From Streptomyces sp. NRRL WC-3742 (GTDB lineage: Bacteria > Actinomycetota > Actinomycetes > Streptomycetales > Streptomycetaceae): DNA of 64,000 nt. The translations under genes and the position numbers were made by a program. The notes under the pieces are model-generated. The model did not search any database and had not been told where the DNA came from. It saw only the letters and a list, made by a program, of their open reading frames with translations. The stretch lies in NCBI RefSeq assembly GCF_000720635.1, contig NZ_JOCF01000003.1, positions 186,001 to 250,000 of the forward strand, in the 5' to 3' direction. The first letter of the stretch is position 1, and each line of letters begins with the position of its first letter. Of the stretch, positions 50,288 to 59,500 are shown piece after piece.

Positions 50288-51031
50288 ATGTCGAACACGC
50301 ACGTCCTCTCCCGAGCCCTGGCCGTCACGGCCGCTTCATGCCTGGTCGCCGGCATCCTCGCCGCCGCCCCGGCCTTCGCCGCCGACTCCTCCGCGTCACC
50401 GTCCGCGGCCGCCGTCGTCGTCGACAACGACAAGGGCGGCGCCGGCCAGGGCGGCGCCGGCCCGTCCGCCGCGCCCGCCCTGCTGGCCGCCGGCCCCCAG
50501 ATCTCCCGCAGCGAGGTGATCAACCGCGCCGCCTCGTGGGTCGGCCTGGGCCTTGAGTACACCCACACCGGGCAGACCTACCAGGGTTATCGCAAGGACT
50601 GCTCCGGCTACGCCTCGATGGCCTGGAAGCTCTCCACGTACATGGGAGGACTGGACACCACCAGCTTCGTCCCGAACGGTGTCGCTTCCTGGATCGGCAA
50701 GGAGGACCTGAAGCCGGGCGACGCCCTGCTCAACGACGCGGCGGGCTCCTCCGGGCACATCGCCCTCTTCGCGGGCTGGGCGGACTCCTCTCACTCCTCC
50801 TACGACGCCTACGAGTTCACCGGCAGCGGTGTCCACCACCGGACCATCCCCTACCCCTACTTCTCGGGCTACGGCACCTTCAAGCCGGTCCGCAACAACG
50901 GCATCGTCGACGACTCCGGTGACCAGCCGGTGGCGGGGAACTGGGACGGCGGTCCGGCCGGGAACGTGGGTGTCTTCCGTCCCTCGACGGGCCAGTTCCA
51001 CCTGCGCTTCGACTGGGGCCAGCCCCGGTGA
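50288..51031 (+). CDS. Secreted NlpC/P60-like cell-wall hydrolase with one C-terminal propeller-like repeat
   Basis: The product is 247 residues from ATG 50288. The signal peptide ends near residue 32. RKDC105SGYASMAWKL supplies the catalytic-type Cys and SSGH157IALFAGW the His of the NlpC/P60-CHAP-like papain fold, so cleavage of peptidoglycan peptides is expected. After residue 205 a single 45-residue repeat (GDQPVAGNWDGG...STGQFHLRFD) is joined abruptly to WGQPR. The repeat is shared at DNA level with the next gene. The stop overlaps an upstream in-frame GTG of that gene. Confidence 0.85.
   Translation: MSNTHVLSRALAVTAASCLVAGILAAAPAFAADSSASPSAAAVVVDNDKGGAGQGGAGPSAAPALLAAGPQISRSEVINRAASWVGLGLEYTHTGQTYQGYRKDCSGYASMAWKLSTYMGGLDTTSFVPNGVASWIGKEDLKPGDALLNDAAGSSGHIALFAGWADSSHSSYDAYEFTGSGVHHRTIPYPYFSGYGTFKPVRNNGIVDDSGDQPVAGNWDGGPAGNVGVFRPSTGQFHLRFDWGQPR
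50914..51014 (+). repeat. 101-bp segment identical to 51726-51826
   Basis: The stretch is base-for-base the same as 51726-51826, 812 bp downstream, and both copies are in the same reading frame (GDQPVAGNWDGG...). Such identity between paralogous repeats that otherwise differ at many positions indicates recent gene conversion or unequal crossing-over. Confidence 0.9.
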
Positions 51032-51129
51032 CCCGTCTCCCGGGGGCGTGGCGGACCGCCACGCCCGGAAGGATCACCGGACCATCCGTCAACGACCGAC
51101 AGCCGAACGGAACCAGGGACACCGACATC

Positions 51130-52293
51130 GTGAACCGCATCGCGCACCCCCATCTCACCACCCTCGCCGTCGCCACCGCTCTCGCCGCCGCCGTCCTCAC
51201 CGCCGCGCCGGCCGCCCGTGCCGAGGGGATCCCCGCCACCGGCCCGGTCATGAAACCCCTCGCCGCCAACTACTCCTGCGGACCGATCAGCGGCAGCGAC
51301 GGTGCCATCGCCGCGCAGCTCAACCCCGTACTGACCGGAAACGAGCGCAACTCCCTCACCGCCTACCGGATCTCCTGCGCCCGGGCGATCGTCAACACCG
51401 TGCAGTCCCGCGGTCTGCCCCAGCGGGCCGCCGTCCTCGCGGTCACCACGGCCATCGTCGAGAGCGACCTGAGCAACATCCCCGGCGGGGACCTCGACAG
51501 CGTCGGCCTCTTCCAACAGCGCGACAGCTGGGGCACCTTCAACCAGCGGATGGACCCGACCTGGTCGACGAACGCCTTCCTCAACGAGCTGCTCACCGTG
51601 CGCGACTGGCAGACCAGGCCGATCGGCGAGGTCTGCCAGGCCGTCCAGAGGTCCGGCTTCCCCTACCGCTACCAGCCCCAGGCTTCCGACGGCGAGACGA
51701 TCGCCAACGCGCTCCTCTCCAGCGCCTCCGGTGACCAGCCGGTGGCGGGGAACTGGGACGGCGGTCCGGCCGGGAACGTGGGTGTCTTCCGTCCCTCGAC
51801 GGGCCAGTTCCACCTGCGCTTCGACTCGACGGGTCAGTTCCACCTGCGCAACGACGACGGCAGTCTCGCGGTCATCAACTGGGGCGAGGCCGGTGACATC
51901 CCTGTCGCGGGCAACTGGGACGGCGGCGCGGCCACCAACGTCGGTATCTGGCGGCCCTCGACCGGCCAGTTCCACCTGCGTTTCAACGACGGCAGCCTCC
52001 ACATCGTCGACTGGGGCCAGGCGGGCGACATCCCGGTCTCCGGGAACTGGGACGGCGGTCCGGCGGGCAACGTGGGCGTCTTCCGCCCCTCGACCGGTCA
52101 GTTCCACCTGCGCTTCGATGACGGCAGCCTGCACATCGTCGACTGGGGCCAGGCGGGTGACATCCCGGTCTCCGCGAACTTCGACGGTGCGGGCCCCGAC
52201 AACATCGGCATCTGGCGCCCCTCGACGGGCCAGTTCCACCTGCGCAACGACGACGGCGGCCTCGTCGTCCTCGACTGGGGCCAGCCCAGGTAA
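51130..52293 (+). CDS. Secreted lysozyme/transglycosylase-like protein with propeller-like repeats
   Basis: The product is 387 residues from GTG 51130, chosen because a signal peptide starts there; an in-frame GTG at 51028 overlapping the previous stop is possible. AAVLAVTTAIVESDLS (E111 the candidate catalytic Glu) and DSVGLFQQRDSWGTF are the lysozyme-like blocks of streptomycete SLT-type proteins. Residues 200-387 are four to five 43-45-residue repeats of the type GDIPVAGNWDGG..NVGIWRPSTGQFHLR..DGSLHIVDWGQ, like VCBS/FG-GAP propeller blades that bind surfaces. The first junction (FDSTGQFHLRNDD) shows a partial duplication. It is probably co-transcribed with the NlpC-like gene. Confidence 0.85.
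   Translation: MNRIAHPHLTTLAVATALAAAVLTAAPAARAEGIPATGPVMKPLAANYSCGPISGSDGAIAAQLNPVLTGNERNSLTAYRISCARAIVNTVQSRGLPQRAAVLAVTTAIVESDLSNIPGGDLDSVGLFQQRDSWGTFNQRMDPTWSTNAFLNELLTVRDWQTRPIGEVCQAVQRSGFPYRYQPQASDGETIANALLSSASGDQPVAGNWDGGPAGNVGVFRPSTGQFHLRFDSTGQFHLRNDDGSLAVINWGEAGDIPVAGNWDGGAATNVGIWRPSTGQFHLRFNDGSLHIVDWGQAGDIPVSGNWDGGPAGNVGVFRPSTGQFHLRFDDGSLHIVDWGQAGDIPVSANFDGAGPDNIGIWRPSTGQFHLRNDDGGLVVLDWGQPR
51726..51826 (+). repeat. Second copy of the 101-bp identical segment
   Basis: This is the downstream partner of 50914-51014. It ends just before the broken repeat junction at about 51826, so the crossover point is visible. Confidence 0.9.
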
Positions 52294-52346
52294 CTAGGCC
52301 GTACCCCTGGTAACTGGGCCGTACCCCCGGTAACCGGACCGTACGG

Positions 52347-53558
52347 TCAGCCGACGAGGTCCTCGCCCGGCGCCCCCACCGCGGGAGCGCCGGGCGAGGA
52401 CCACAGGTGCTCGGCCGCGGCGTCCACCTCCGGTGCGGCGACCTTCGCGGCGACCTTGGCGAACCACGCGATCTCGGCGTCCAGATCCAGGCCGTCCGCC
52501 CGCAACCGCCACTGCTGCCCGCTGAACTCCGCGCTGCAACCGGCCAGTTCGGCCGCCACCGCATGCTTCAGCAGCACCGCTTCCGCGGCCACGGCCAGCC
52601 GCTCGCCGGACAGCCCCGCAGCGCGCAGGTGCTCCTCGGCGGCAGCCGTGTGGGCGGGGCCGAGGTGTCGGTCCAGGGCGAGCATGCTGTCCCTGATCTC
52701 TATCACCTGACGGTAGAGCCGCAGCCCGGGGTTGTTCCGCCGCAGCTCGTCGGGCAGCGGGAGAACCACCTCCGGTGTCGCGGCCTGGAGCAGCTGCCAG
52801 AGAGGGTGGATCCGCCGGACGCGCCGCGCGGCCGCGCGCTTCTCCCGGTGTTCGGCCAGTGAAGGCCAGACCACCGCGAGGGCGAACAGCAGCATGGTGA
52901 GCACCATCAGGACCTGCGTCGTTCCCGCCACGGCGGCCGGCTCTCCGACCTTCCACCCGATGTGACGCACCGTCAGGAAGTAGGCGCGGTGAGCCAGGTA
53001 CGCCATCCCGATCGCGGAGGAAGCCCGCATCAGCCACAGCGCGGTGCGCACCGGACCGGGCGAGGCGTGCCGACCGTGGACCCAGCACAGGACGGCCGAG
53101 GCGGTCAGACCGATCGCCGTGTCGACCGTGAGCACCATCCAGTACAGGTAGCCGGCCAAGGAGCGCTCGCCGTACGTCAGGAGGACGACCTCACCGTCCG
53201 GCCGCGGCATCACGGCGAAGGTCACGGTCAGGGCCACCGCGGCGACCGCGAGCCCCGCGAGGTTGAGCCGCGAGGCCCGTCCCTGCGAACGGCCCGTCAT
53301 CTCCCGGACGAACTCGAGCATGATCGCGGTGGCGACCAGCCCGGACACGTGGACCAGCAGGTTGGTCCCGCTGGCGACACCGGTCGCAGCGTCGATGAGC
53401 CGGCGGATCGCCGGGACCCCGACCGTCATCGACACCGCCCAGCTGGCCCACACGCCCCACAGCAGCCGGGTGCGCCGCGGCGCGCCCCGCAGTTTCCGCA
53501 GGCTCCACAGGGTGGGGATCCACACCACGGGCAGGAGTCCCAGATCAATCGGCCGCAT
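52347..53558 (-). CDS. MAB_1171c-family membrane protein
   Basis: The product is 403 residues. Seven hydrophobic helices fill the N-terminal 235 residues and a soluble C-terminal domain follows (HPLWQLLQAATPEVVL, LRLYRQVIEIRDSMLALDRH), the layout of MAB_1171c proteins, annotated as putative transporters without proof. The ATG at 53558 lies inside the end of the ImmA/IrrE gene (14-nt overlap), so the two are coupled. It completes an XRE-ImmA-membrane protein cassette that recurs in streptomycetes. Tandem GGCCGTACCCC-type repeats (52295-52346) follow it. Confidence 0.88.
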   Translation of the reverse strand: MRPIDLGLLPVVWIPTLWSLRKLRGAPRRTRLLWGVWASWAVSMTVGVPAIRRLIDAATGVASGTNLLVHVSGLVATAIMLEFVREMTGRSQGRASRLNLAGLAVAAVALTVTFAVMPRPDGEVVLLTYGERSLAGYLYWMVLTVDTAIGLTASAVLCWVHGRHASPGPVRTALWLMRASSAIGMAYLAHRAYFLTVRHIGWKVGEPAAVAGTTQVLMVLTMLLFALAVVWPSLAEHREKRAAARRVRRIHPLWQLLQAATPEVVLPLPDELRRNNPGLRLYRQVIEIRDSMLALDRHLGPAHTAAAEEHLRAAGLSGERLAVAAEAVLLKHAVAAELAGCSAEFSGQQWRLRADGLDLDAEIAWFAKVAAKVAAPEVDAAAEHLWSSPGAPAVGAPGEDLVG

Positions 53559-54111
53559 CCGTGTGCTCCCACTCGTAGGCGTCGGAGAAGGTCGCCATCA
53601 CCAGGTCGAGCGCGTCCGCGCACTCGCGCGGCGCCCGGGGCAGTGCGGCCGGCGTGCTCGCGAAGTGCTGCCACATCAGTGAGGCGAGCAGTTCGGTCTC
53701 CTGCTCCTGATCGGTGGTCGCCCTCGTGCGCCCCCGCATCAACAACCGGGCGGCCATCGCCGGGTCCAGGTCGGGGAAGAGCCGCCGCAGCCCTTCGAGG
53801 TCGGGCTCCCCGCTCTGGTGATGGTCGAGCAGGATGTGCGCGAGCTCGTGAAGGATGATGTGGGCCTGGTGGGCCGGGCTGGTCCCGCTCGCGTAGTGAA
53901 CGTGGTCGACGTCGCCGAAGGCGATCCACACCCCGCAGACCCCCGAACCGCCGGTGTCCCGGCCGGACAGCGGGATCAGCCGCAGGCGCCGCCCGCGCCG
54001 CCGGGCCACCGCCTCGGCCAGGTTCTCGATCGTGAACGGCCTCGGGACGTCCAACTGCCCGATCAGCTCGTCGCAGCGCGCACTGAACCTGCGCCACTCC
54101 TCCTGCTCCAC
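53545..54111 (-). CDS. ImmA/IrrE-family metallopeptidase
   Basis: The product is 188 residues; H88-E-L-A-H92 is the zinc motif and a further acidic residue follows in EPDLEGL or TELLASLMW. ImmA/IrrE peptidases cleave HTH repressors on a signal, as ImmA does for ICEBs1 ImmR and IrrE for DdrO. Here the XRE regulator upstream (54185-54724) is the likely target or partner, 73 bp away. What signal is sensed is unknown; the MAB_1171c membrane protein downstream could provide it. Confidence 0.9.
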   Translation of the reverse strand: MEQEEWRRFSARCDELIGQLDVPRPFTIENLAEAVARRRGRRLRLIPLSGRDTGGSGVCGVWIAFGDVDHVHYASGTSPAHQAHIILHELAHILLDHHQSGEPDLEGLRRLFPDLDPAMAARLLMRGRTRATTDQEQETELLASLMWQHFASTPAALPRAPRECADALDLVMATFSDAYEWEHTDAAD

Positions 54112-54184
54112 ACGCGCCCCCGCGCTCGGCCCCCGCCGCGTGGTCCGCCGACCACACGCCCTGCACCGGAGTCTAGACGGACGA

Positions 54185-54724
54185 TCATCCGTGTGCGGAG
54201 CCCGGCTCCTCCGGCTGCGGGCCCGCGCCCGGAAGCCCGTTCCCGATCGGCCCGTTCTCCATCGGTCCGTGCTCGATCAGCCCGCTGCGCTCGATCAACG
54301 ACCGTACGGTGTCCACGCCGTGCGTCGACATGGTCGCCACGGCGGCGGCCCGCAGTGCCACCGACCGGACGTCGTTGGCCCGCATCGCGGCCACCAGCGC
54401 GAGCTGCGCGGTGACCCGGTCGGCCACCTCGTCATCGATGAAGTACGCCTGCGGGACGCCGAAGAAGTCGCCCAGTGCGCGCAGCGTGCCGACCGTGGGG
54501 TTGCCCGCCCGGCCCTTGACCAGCGCCCAGAGCCGCCCGGTCGAGAGCGTCGGGTCTCCGGGTCGGGCCGCCGCGCGGATCCCGTCCACCACCTCGTTCA
54601 GGGTGTAGCGCCGGCCGAACGGCTGCACGTACGTGAACAGGTACTCGAGCCGGCGCCCGAGCCGTTCCGCTTCGGGATCGGGCCGACTCGGCCCTTCCGT
54701 CCCGGCCGTCTCCGACTCGCTCAT
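54185..54724 (-). CDS. XRE-type helix-turn-helix regulator of the ImmA cassette
   Basis: The product is 179 residues from ATG 54724. RRLEYLFTYVQPFGRRYTLN, LSTGRLWALVKGRAGNPTVG and LGDFFGVPQAYFIDD form the HTH in residues 22-95. The C-terminal half is Ala/Arg-rich, then disordered and repetitive (HGPMENGPIGNGLPGAGP). A cleavable linker between the two halves would suit an ImmA-type peptidase, which is inference. Confidence 0.88.
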   Translation of the reverse strand: MSESETAGTEGPSRPDPEAERLGRRLEYLFTYVQPFGRRYTLNEVVDGIRAAARPGDPTLSTGRLWALVKGRAGNPTVGTLRALGDFFGVPQAYFIDDEVADRVTAQLALVAAMRANDVRSVALRAAAVATMSTHGVDTVRSLIERSGLIEHGPMENGPIGNGLPGAGPQPEEPGSAHG

Positions 54725-54869
54725 CCGTGCATCGCCCCTTCGCCCGCCCTCGGGTGACCCGTATTGTCCACCTTCCCGGGCCCTTACGCTACGGCCCTCC
54801 GCCCGGACGGCGAGCATCGCCCTCGTACCGGCCCGCGTCCCGTTCCGTCCCGGCGGCCGTTCGGCAGGC

Positions 54870-55289
54870 TCAGTCGGATGCCAGGATCTCGGCGAGCCGG
54901 GCGGTGTCCGCGAGGTAGCGCTCGTAGGGGAAGCCGGCTGCGAGGAGGCCCTCGCGGAGCTCGTCGTAGAGGGGCCGTCCGGTGTCGTGGAAGGCTGCCC
55001 GGCCGGTGTCGGTGAGCATGACCAGGCGGCGGCGCGCGTGGTCGGGGTCGGTCTCGATCCGCACCAGGCCGTCCGCCTCGAGCGGCCGCAGTGCCCGGCT
55101 GACGGCCGGGTCGGAGATCGACAGTGCCTGGGCCAGCCGGTGCTGTGTCGTCGGCTGGATCTCCTCCAGCGTTCCCAGCAGCCGGAGTTGACTGTACGTC
55201 AGTCCGTCGTGCCCTTCGGCGCGCTTCCGTGTGGCCTCGCCGAGCAGCATGACCACTCGGTGCAGCAGATCCGCGAGTCCGTCGTCCAT
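54870..55289 (-). CDS. MarR-family regulator
   Basis: The product is 139 residues from ATG 55289 (an upstream start at 55331 lies in the promoter). LTYSQLRLLGTLEEI, HRLAQALSISDPAVSRALRP and ADGLVRIETDPDHARRRLVM are the MarR HTH and wing. It is divergent from a small membrane protein gene 56 bp away. The gap contains an AT-rich palindrome TTAATATTAA (55317-55326), the probable MarR operator. Confidence 0.92.
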   Translation of the reverse strand: MDDGLADLLHRVVMLLGEATRKRAEGHDGLTYSQLRLLGTLEEIQPTTQHRLAQALSISDPAVSRALRPLEADGLVRIETDPDHARRRLVMLTDTGRAAFHDTGRPLYDELREGLLAAGFPYERYLADTARLAEILASD

Positions 55290-55345
55290 GATCCCAGCAT
55301 ACCCAAGTGTTGACGCGTTAATATTAACCATGCAAGATTGAAGGC

Positions 55346-55870
55346 ATGGACAGCTTCGAATACCTCGCGAAAACCGCCTTCCCCCTGACCTGGCTCCTGG
55401 TTCCCACCCTCGGCGCCTCGGTGCGCGCCCGCCGGGCCCGCACGCGGCAGGAGGCCCTGGAGATCTGGCAGCGCTGGTGGGCGGTCGGCGCCCTCGGCTG
55501 CGGCAGCCTGTGGATGGCCGTCTCGTTCCTGGCCGTCCCCGACGGGATGGCCGAGGCGATCGGGTTCGGCCGTACGCCGTTCGAGTTCGAGATCGCCTTC
55601 GCCAACCTGGGCCTGGCGGTCATGGGCCTGCGCGCCGCCCGTGCCGGCGCCCGCGAGCGCGCCACGATCGGGCTCGGCGCCGGAATGTTCCTCTGGGGAG
55701 CCGTGGCCGGCCACCTCTACCAGTGGTTCGCCCACGGCGACCACGCCCCCGGCAACACCGGCGGCGTCCTCGTCTACGACCTCGTCATCCCCGCCGTCAT
55801 GATCGCCCTGGCCGGCCACTCCCGCCGGTACGCCACATCGCCGCAGCCCGTCCCGGGCCCGACCGGCTGA
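55346..55870 (+). CDS. Small membrane protein (DUF6790-like)
   Basis: The product is 174 residues with four hydrophobic helices (about 12-28, 45-65, 82-100, 110-125) and a Gly/Ala-rich end. The block FGRTPFEFEIAFANLGLAVM is characteristic of DUF6790-like proteins. The function is unknown. It is divergent from and probably controlled by the MarR regulator. Confidence 0.82.
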   Translation: MDSFEYLAKTAFPLTWLLVPTLGASVRARRARTRQEALEIWQRWWAVGALGCGSLWMAVSFLAVPDGMAEAIGFGRTPFEFEIAFANLGLAVMGLRAARAGARERATIGLGAGMFLWGAVAGHLYQWFAHGDHAPGNTGGVLVYDLVIPAVMIALAGHSRRYATSPQPVPGPTG

Positions 55871-55971
55871 CGTCCGACCGGCGTCGCCTCCAACACGCTC
55901 TGGCGGGCCGACTCCATCCGGACACGGCGGACCGTCGTGGCCCCGTACGAAACTGCTGGTATTACTGGGGG

Positions 55972-56349
55972 ATGCAGGAAGAGACCGCAAGCTCCGCGAT
56001 CGACACGTTCATCTCCGCGTTCAACGCCTCGGACGACAGCTATGTGACGGCCCTGCTCTCCCGGGCGCTGACCTCGGACGTGGTCTTCTGGGGGCCGTTG
56101 GGTCGCAGCGAAGGAATCGAGGCGGTCGAGCGGTTCGTGCTGGACATCCGACGCCACCCGGCGGGGACCGGCACGATGGTGCGGTGCTCCGCGGTGGACA
56201 TGCCCGGCGAATGGGCCCGGTACCAGTGGGTCTTCACCACGCCCGACGGAGGCCCCCGCCTGGCGGGAACGGACGTCGTCCATCTGCGACGGAGCCTCAT
56301 CGACCAGATCATCGTCTTCGCGGGGGAGATCGAGCCGTTCGCCCCCTGA
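55972..56349 (+). CDS. NTF2/SnoaL-like fold protein
   Basis: The product is 125 residues from ATG 55972. IDTFISAFNASDDSYVTALL, LTSDVVFWGPLGRSEGIEAV and WARYQWVFTTPDGGPRLAGT give the cone-shaped NTF2-like fold of small ligand-binding or isomerase proteins. No catalytic residue is identified. It stands 102 bp after the DUF6790-like gene. Confidence 0.85.
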   Translation: MQEETASSAIDTFISAFNASDDSYVTALLSRALTSDVVFWGPLGRSEGIEAVERFVLDIRRHPAGTGTMVRCSAVDMPGEWARYQWVFTTPDGGPRLAGTDVVHLRRSLIDQIIVFAGEIEPFAP

Positions 56350-56380
56350 GTCGTCGTTCTGTCGCTCGGCGTAGGACGCG

Positions 56381-56450
56381 CAACTCACGACGCGCGACTC
56401 ACGACGCGCGACTCACGACTCACGACGCGCGACTCACGACGCGCGACGCG
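56381..56450. repeat. Tandem 14-bp repeat (CGACTCACGACGCG)
   Basis: About five copies, some shortened, of the 14-mer lie between the NTF2-like gene and the P450 gene, directly ahead of a hairpin terminator. It is non-coding slippage DNA. Confidence 0.85.
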
Positions 56451-56476
56451 CCGCCCGGATCACATCCGGGCGGCGC
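56448..56476. terminator. Bidirectional hairpin terminator
   Basis: GCGCCGCCCGGAT (56448-56460) pairs perfectly with ATCCGGGCGGCGC (56464-56476) across a 3-nt loop between converging genes. Confidence 0.85.
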
Positions 56477-56513
56477 GGGTGCCGCAGCGCGGGTGCCGCA
56501 AGGGCCTCGTGCC

Positions 56514-59500
56514 TCAGCGAGCGGCGTACACGTCCTGGACGTACCGGCCGGCGTCGATCAGGGACTGGAGCCACGCCTCGGCGTCGTCCTCCCGCGCGCC
56601 GGGCGTGCGGCCCAGGTAGAGGGCGCGGAACGCGGCCCGTACGCCGGGCGCCATGCGGGCGCCGTCGCCGCAGACGTAGACCCGGGCCCCGGCTCCGAGC
56701 AGGGACCAGACCTCCTCGCCCTCCGCCGCGATGCGGTCCTGGACGAAGCGTGCGCCCGCCACCGGCTGCTCACTGAAGGCCGGGCGCAGCGAGACCGCGC
56801 CGCCCTGCTCGGCGGCCTCCAGTTCCGCGCGGTGCAGGTAGTCGGCCTCGGGGGCGTCGCAGCCGAAGTAGAGGAGGGCCGGGGCCAGGTCGGCGGCGGC
56901 CAGGCCGCGGCGCTCGGCCACCGCACCGCGGAAGGGGGCCAGGCCCGTGCCCGCCGAGATCATGATCACGGGGGCGGCCCGGTGGTCGATCCGGAAGGCG
57001 TCCCGGCAGGGCTGCACCCGTGCGAGCACGGTGTCCCCGACGGCGGCCCGGGCCAGGTGGCCGGAGCCGGTGCCGCGGTAGGTGCCCCGCCCGGAGCGGG
57101 CCGGGGCGTCGAGCACCGACACCATCAGGTCGACGTGGGCGGGGCTGGATCCGGGCGCGGAGGAGATGGAGTAGTGCCGGGCCCGGATCGGCGGCAGCAG
57201 GTCCAGCAGCACCGGCCAGGTCAGGACCTCCCGGAGCGCGGGGTGGTCCTCGACCAGGTCCAGCAGGGTGCGCGGGTCGTCCTCGGCCAGGGCCCGCAGC
57301 GCGGCCTGCTCGGGCGGGCACGGGTTGAGCGCGGCCAGCGTCGCGCGCTGCTCGGCAGTCGGGCAGTCCTGCAACTCCACGTGCCGGGTGAGGAGTTCGC
57401 GTACCGTCAGCGGCCGGTCCACGGCGAGGCCGCCGCGCCGGTGGGCGACGATGTTGAGCACGGTGTCCGGGTCCGCGCCGAACAGCTTCGCCGCCCGCTC
57501 GACGAGTGCCGGGTCGTTGGCGGGCAGCACGGCGAGGTGGTCGGCGGTGCGGTAGGTGACGCCCTCGGGCAGGGCCAGCCGGACGAGCCGCTTGACGCGC
57601 GGGTAGTCCGGGGCGGTGAGGCTGTCGACGGCCGTGACGGTGAAGGCCGTCAGGTCGTGCCGCGCGGCGAGGGCGTGCAGCGGGCCGCCGGTCACCTCCG
57701 TCACCGTGTAGGCGGCCTCGGGCGCGGCGGCGGCCGGCGCGCCCGCGTCGCCGTAGCGCTCCAGCAGCAGGGTGCGCAGCGCCGTCGTGAACGCCCGGAC
57801 CCCGCCCGCGAGGTCGCCCGAGGCGTCGGCCTCGCCGCGGGCGAGCAGCCGGGTGCCGCCGAGGGCGGCGAGCCGCTCGTCGATGAGGGTCGGGATGTGC
57901 TGGTACGTGGCGGCGTAGGTGCGGTCGCCGATGCCGAGCACCGCGTACTCGACGCCCCGGGCCAGGTCGCCGTCCTCCGCCTCCCGCAGGCGTCGGACGA
58001 AGAGCGCCGCGTCGTCGGTCGGCTGGCCGTTGTAGGAGGCGGCGGTGATCACCACCGGGCGGTCGAGCGGCAGCCCGTCCGCGTACGCGTCGAGCGGGGC
58101 GACGGCGGTCTCGCAGCCCAGGTCGGCCGCCGTCTCGGCGAGTTGCCGGGCGAAGTCGCGCGAGGCGCCGTAGTTGGAGCCGTGCAGGAACAGCACCCCG
58201 GTGCCCTGCCGCACCCGCCCGGGCAGGTCGGCGGCGGCGGTCCGGGCCGGCTCGGCGGCGGTCAGAGGGGCAAGGGCGGGGGTGCGCGGGGCGAGGGTGA
58301 GCGTGAACCCGTCCGGCTTGATGGTGAGCGTCTGCTTGAGCTTCAGCCGGTAGTCTGCGTGGTCGATCAGCCGGTAGCGGTGGACCAGCATGCCGAGCAG
58401 CATGGTCGCCTCGTGCAGGGCGAACTGCCGCCCGATGCAGGCGCGTTCGCCGGTGCCGAAGGGCTTGTAGGCGTGCGGGGAGCGGGCCGCCTCCACCTCG
58501 GGGTCGAACCGGGACGGGTCGAACAGCTCCGGGTTGTCGCCCCACACCGGGTCCCGGTGCAGCATCGGGGTGAAGACCATGACGGTCTGCCCGGGGCGCA
58601 GCGGGATCCGGCCGCCGAGCAGGGTCTCCGCGCGGGCCTCGCGGCTGAACGCGGGGGCCGTCGGCCACAGTCGCAGCGCCTCGTTGAGCACCTGGCGGGT
58701 GTGGCGCAGGAGGCCGACGTCCTCGAAGGACGGCTCGGGGTCGGCCCGGTCGCCCCAGAGGGCGTCCACCTCGCGCTGGACCTCGCGGAGGACGGCCGGG
58801 TTCTTGGTGAGGTAGTGGAGGGCGAAGGAGAGCGCGCCGGAGGTGGTCTCGTGGCCGGCGATCAGGAAGGTGATCACCTGGTTGCGGATGTTCTCGGCGT
58901 CGAGTCTGCCGCCGTCACCGGGGTGGACGGCGCCGAGCATCAGGCCGAGCAGGTCCTCGGCGGGGCCCTGCTGCGGGCCGGCGGCGCGGCCGGCGATGAC
59001 CTCGTCGACGACGCGGGCCAGATAGTCGGCGTCCGCCCGGAACGCCGCGTCGCGCACGCTGTGGTCGAGGTCGGGCGAGCGGGAGAGCTTGGTCATCGCC
59101 CACTCCAGGCAGTTGACCATGGCCTCGATGAACGGGTGCGGCTCGTCCCGCTCGAAGGAGCCGAAGTCGAAGCCGAAACCGGCCAGGCCGATCGTGTCCA
59201 GCGTCATCCGGGTCATGTCGCCGGGCACGTCCACCGACGTCCCGGCGTCGCGGGCGCGGTCCCACGAGTCGATCAGGCGGCGGGCGACGCGGAGCATCAC
59301 CGGGTGGTAGGTGCGCATCGAGCCGAGGGCGAAGGCGGGCATCAGGATGTCGTGCGCCCGGGCCCAGTTGGGCTCCTCGTTGTACGCGGTGAACAGGCCG
59401 TCGCCGGTGAACTGCCGGACGTTCTCCAGGCCGGGGCCGATCGACTTGGCGAACCGCTCCTCGTCGGCCAGTTCCTCGACGAGGTCCAGGCTGCTGATCA

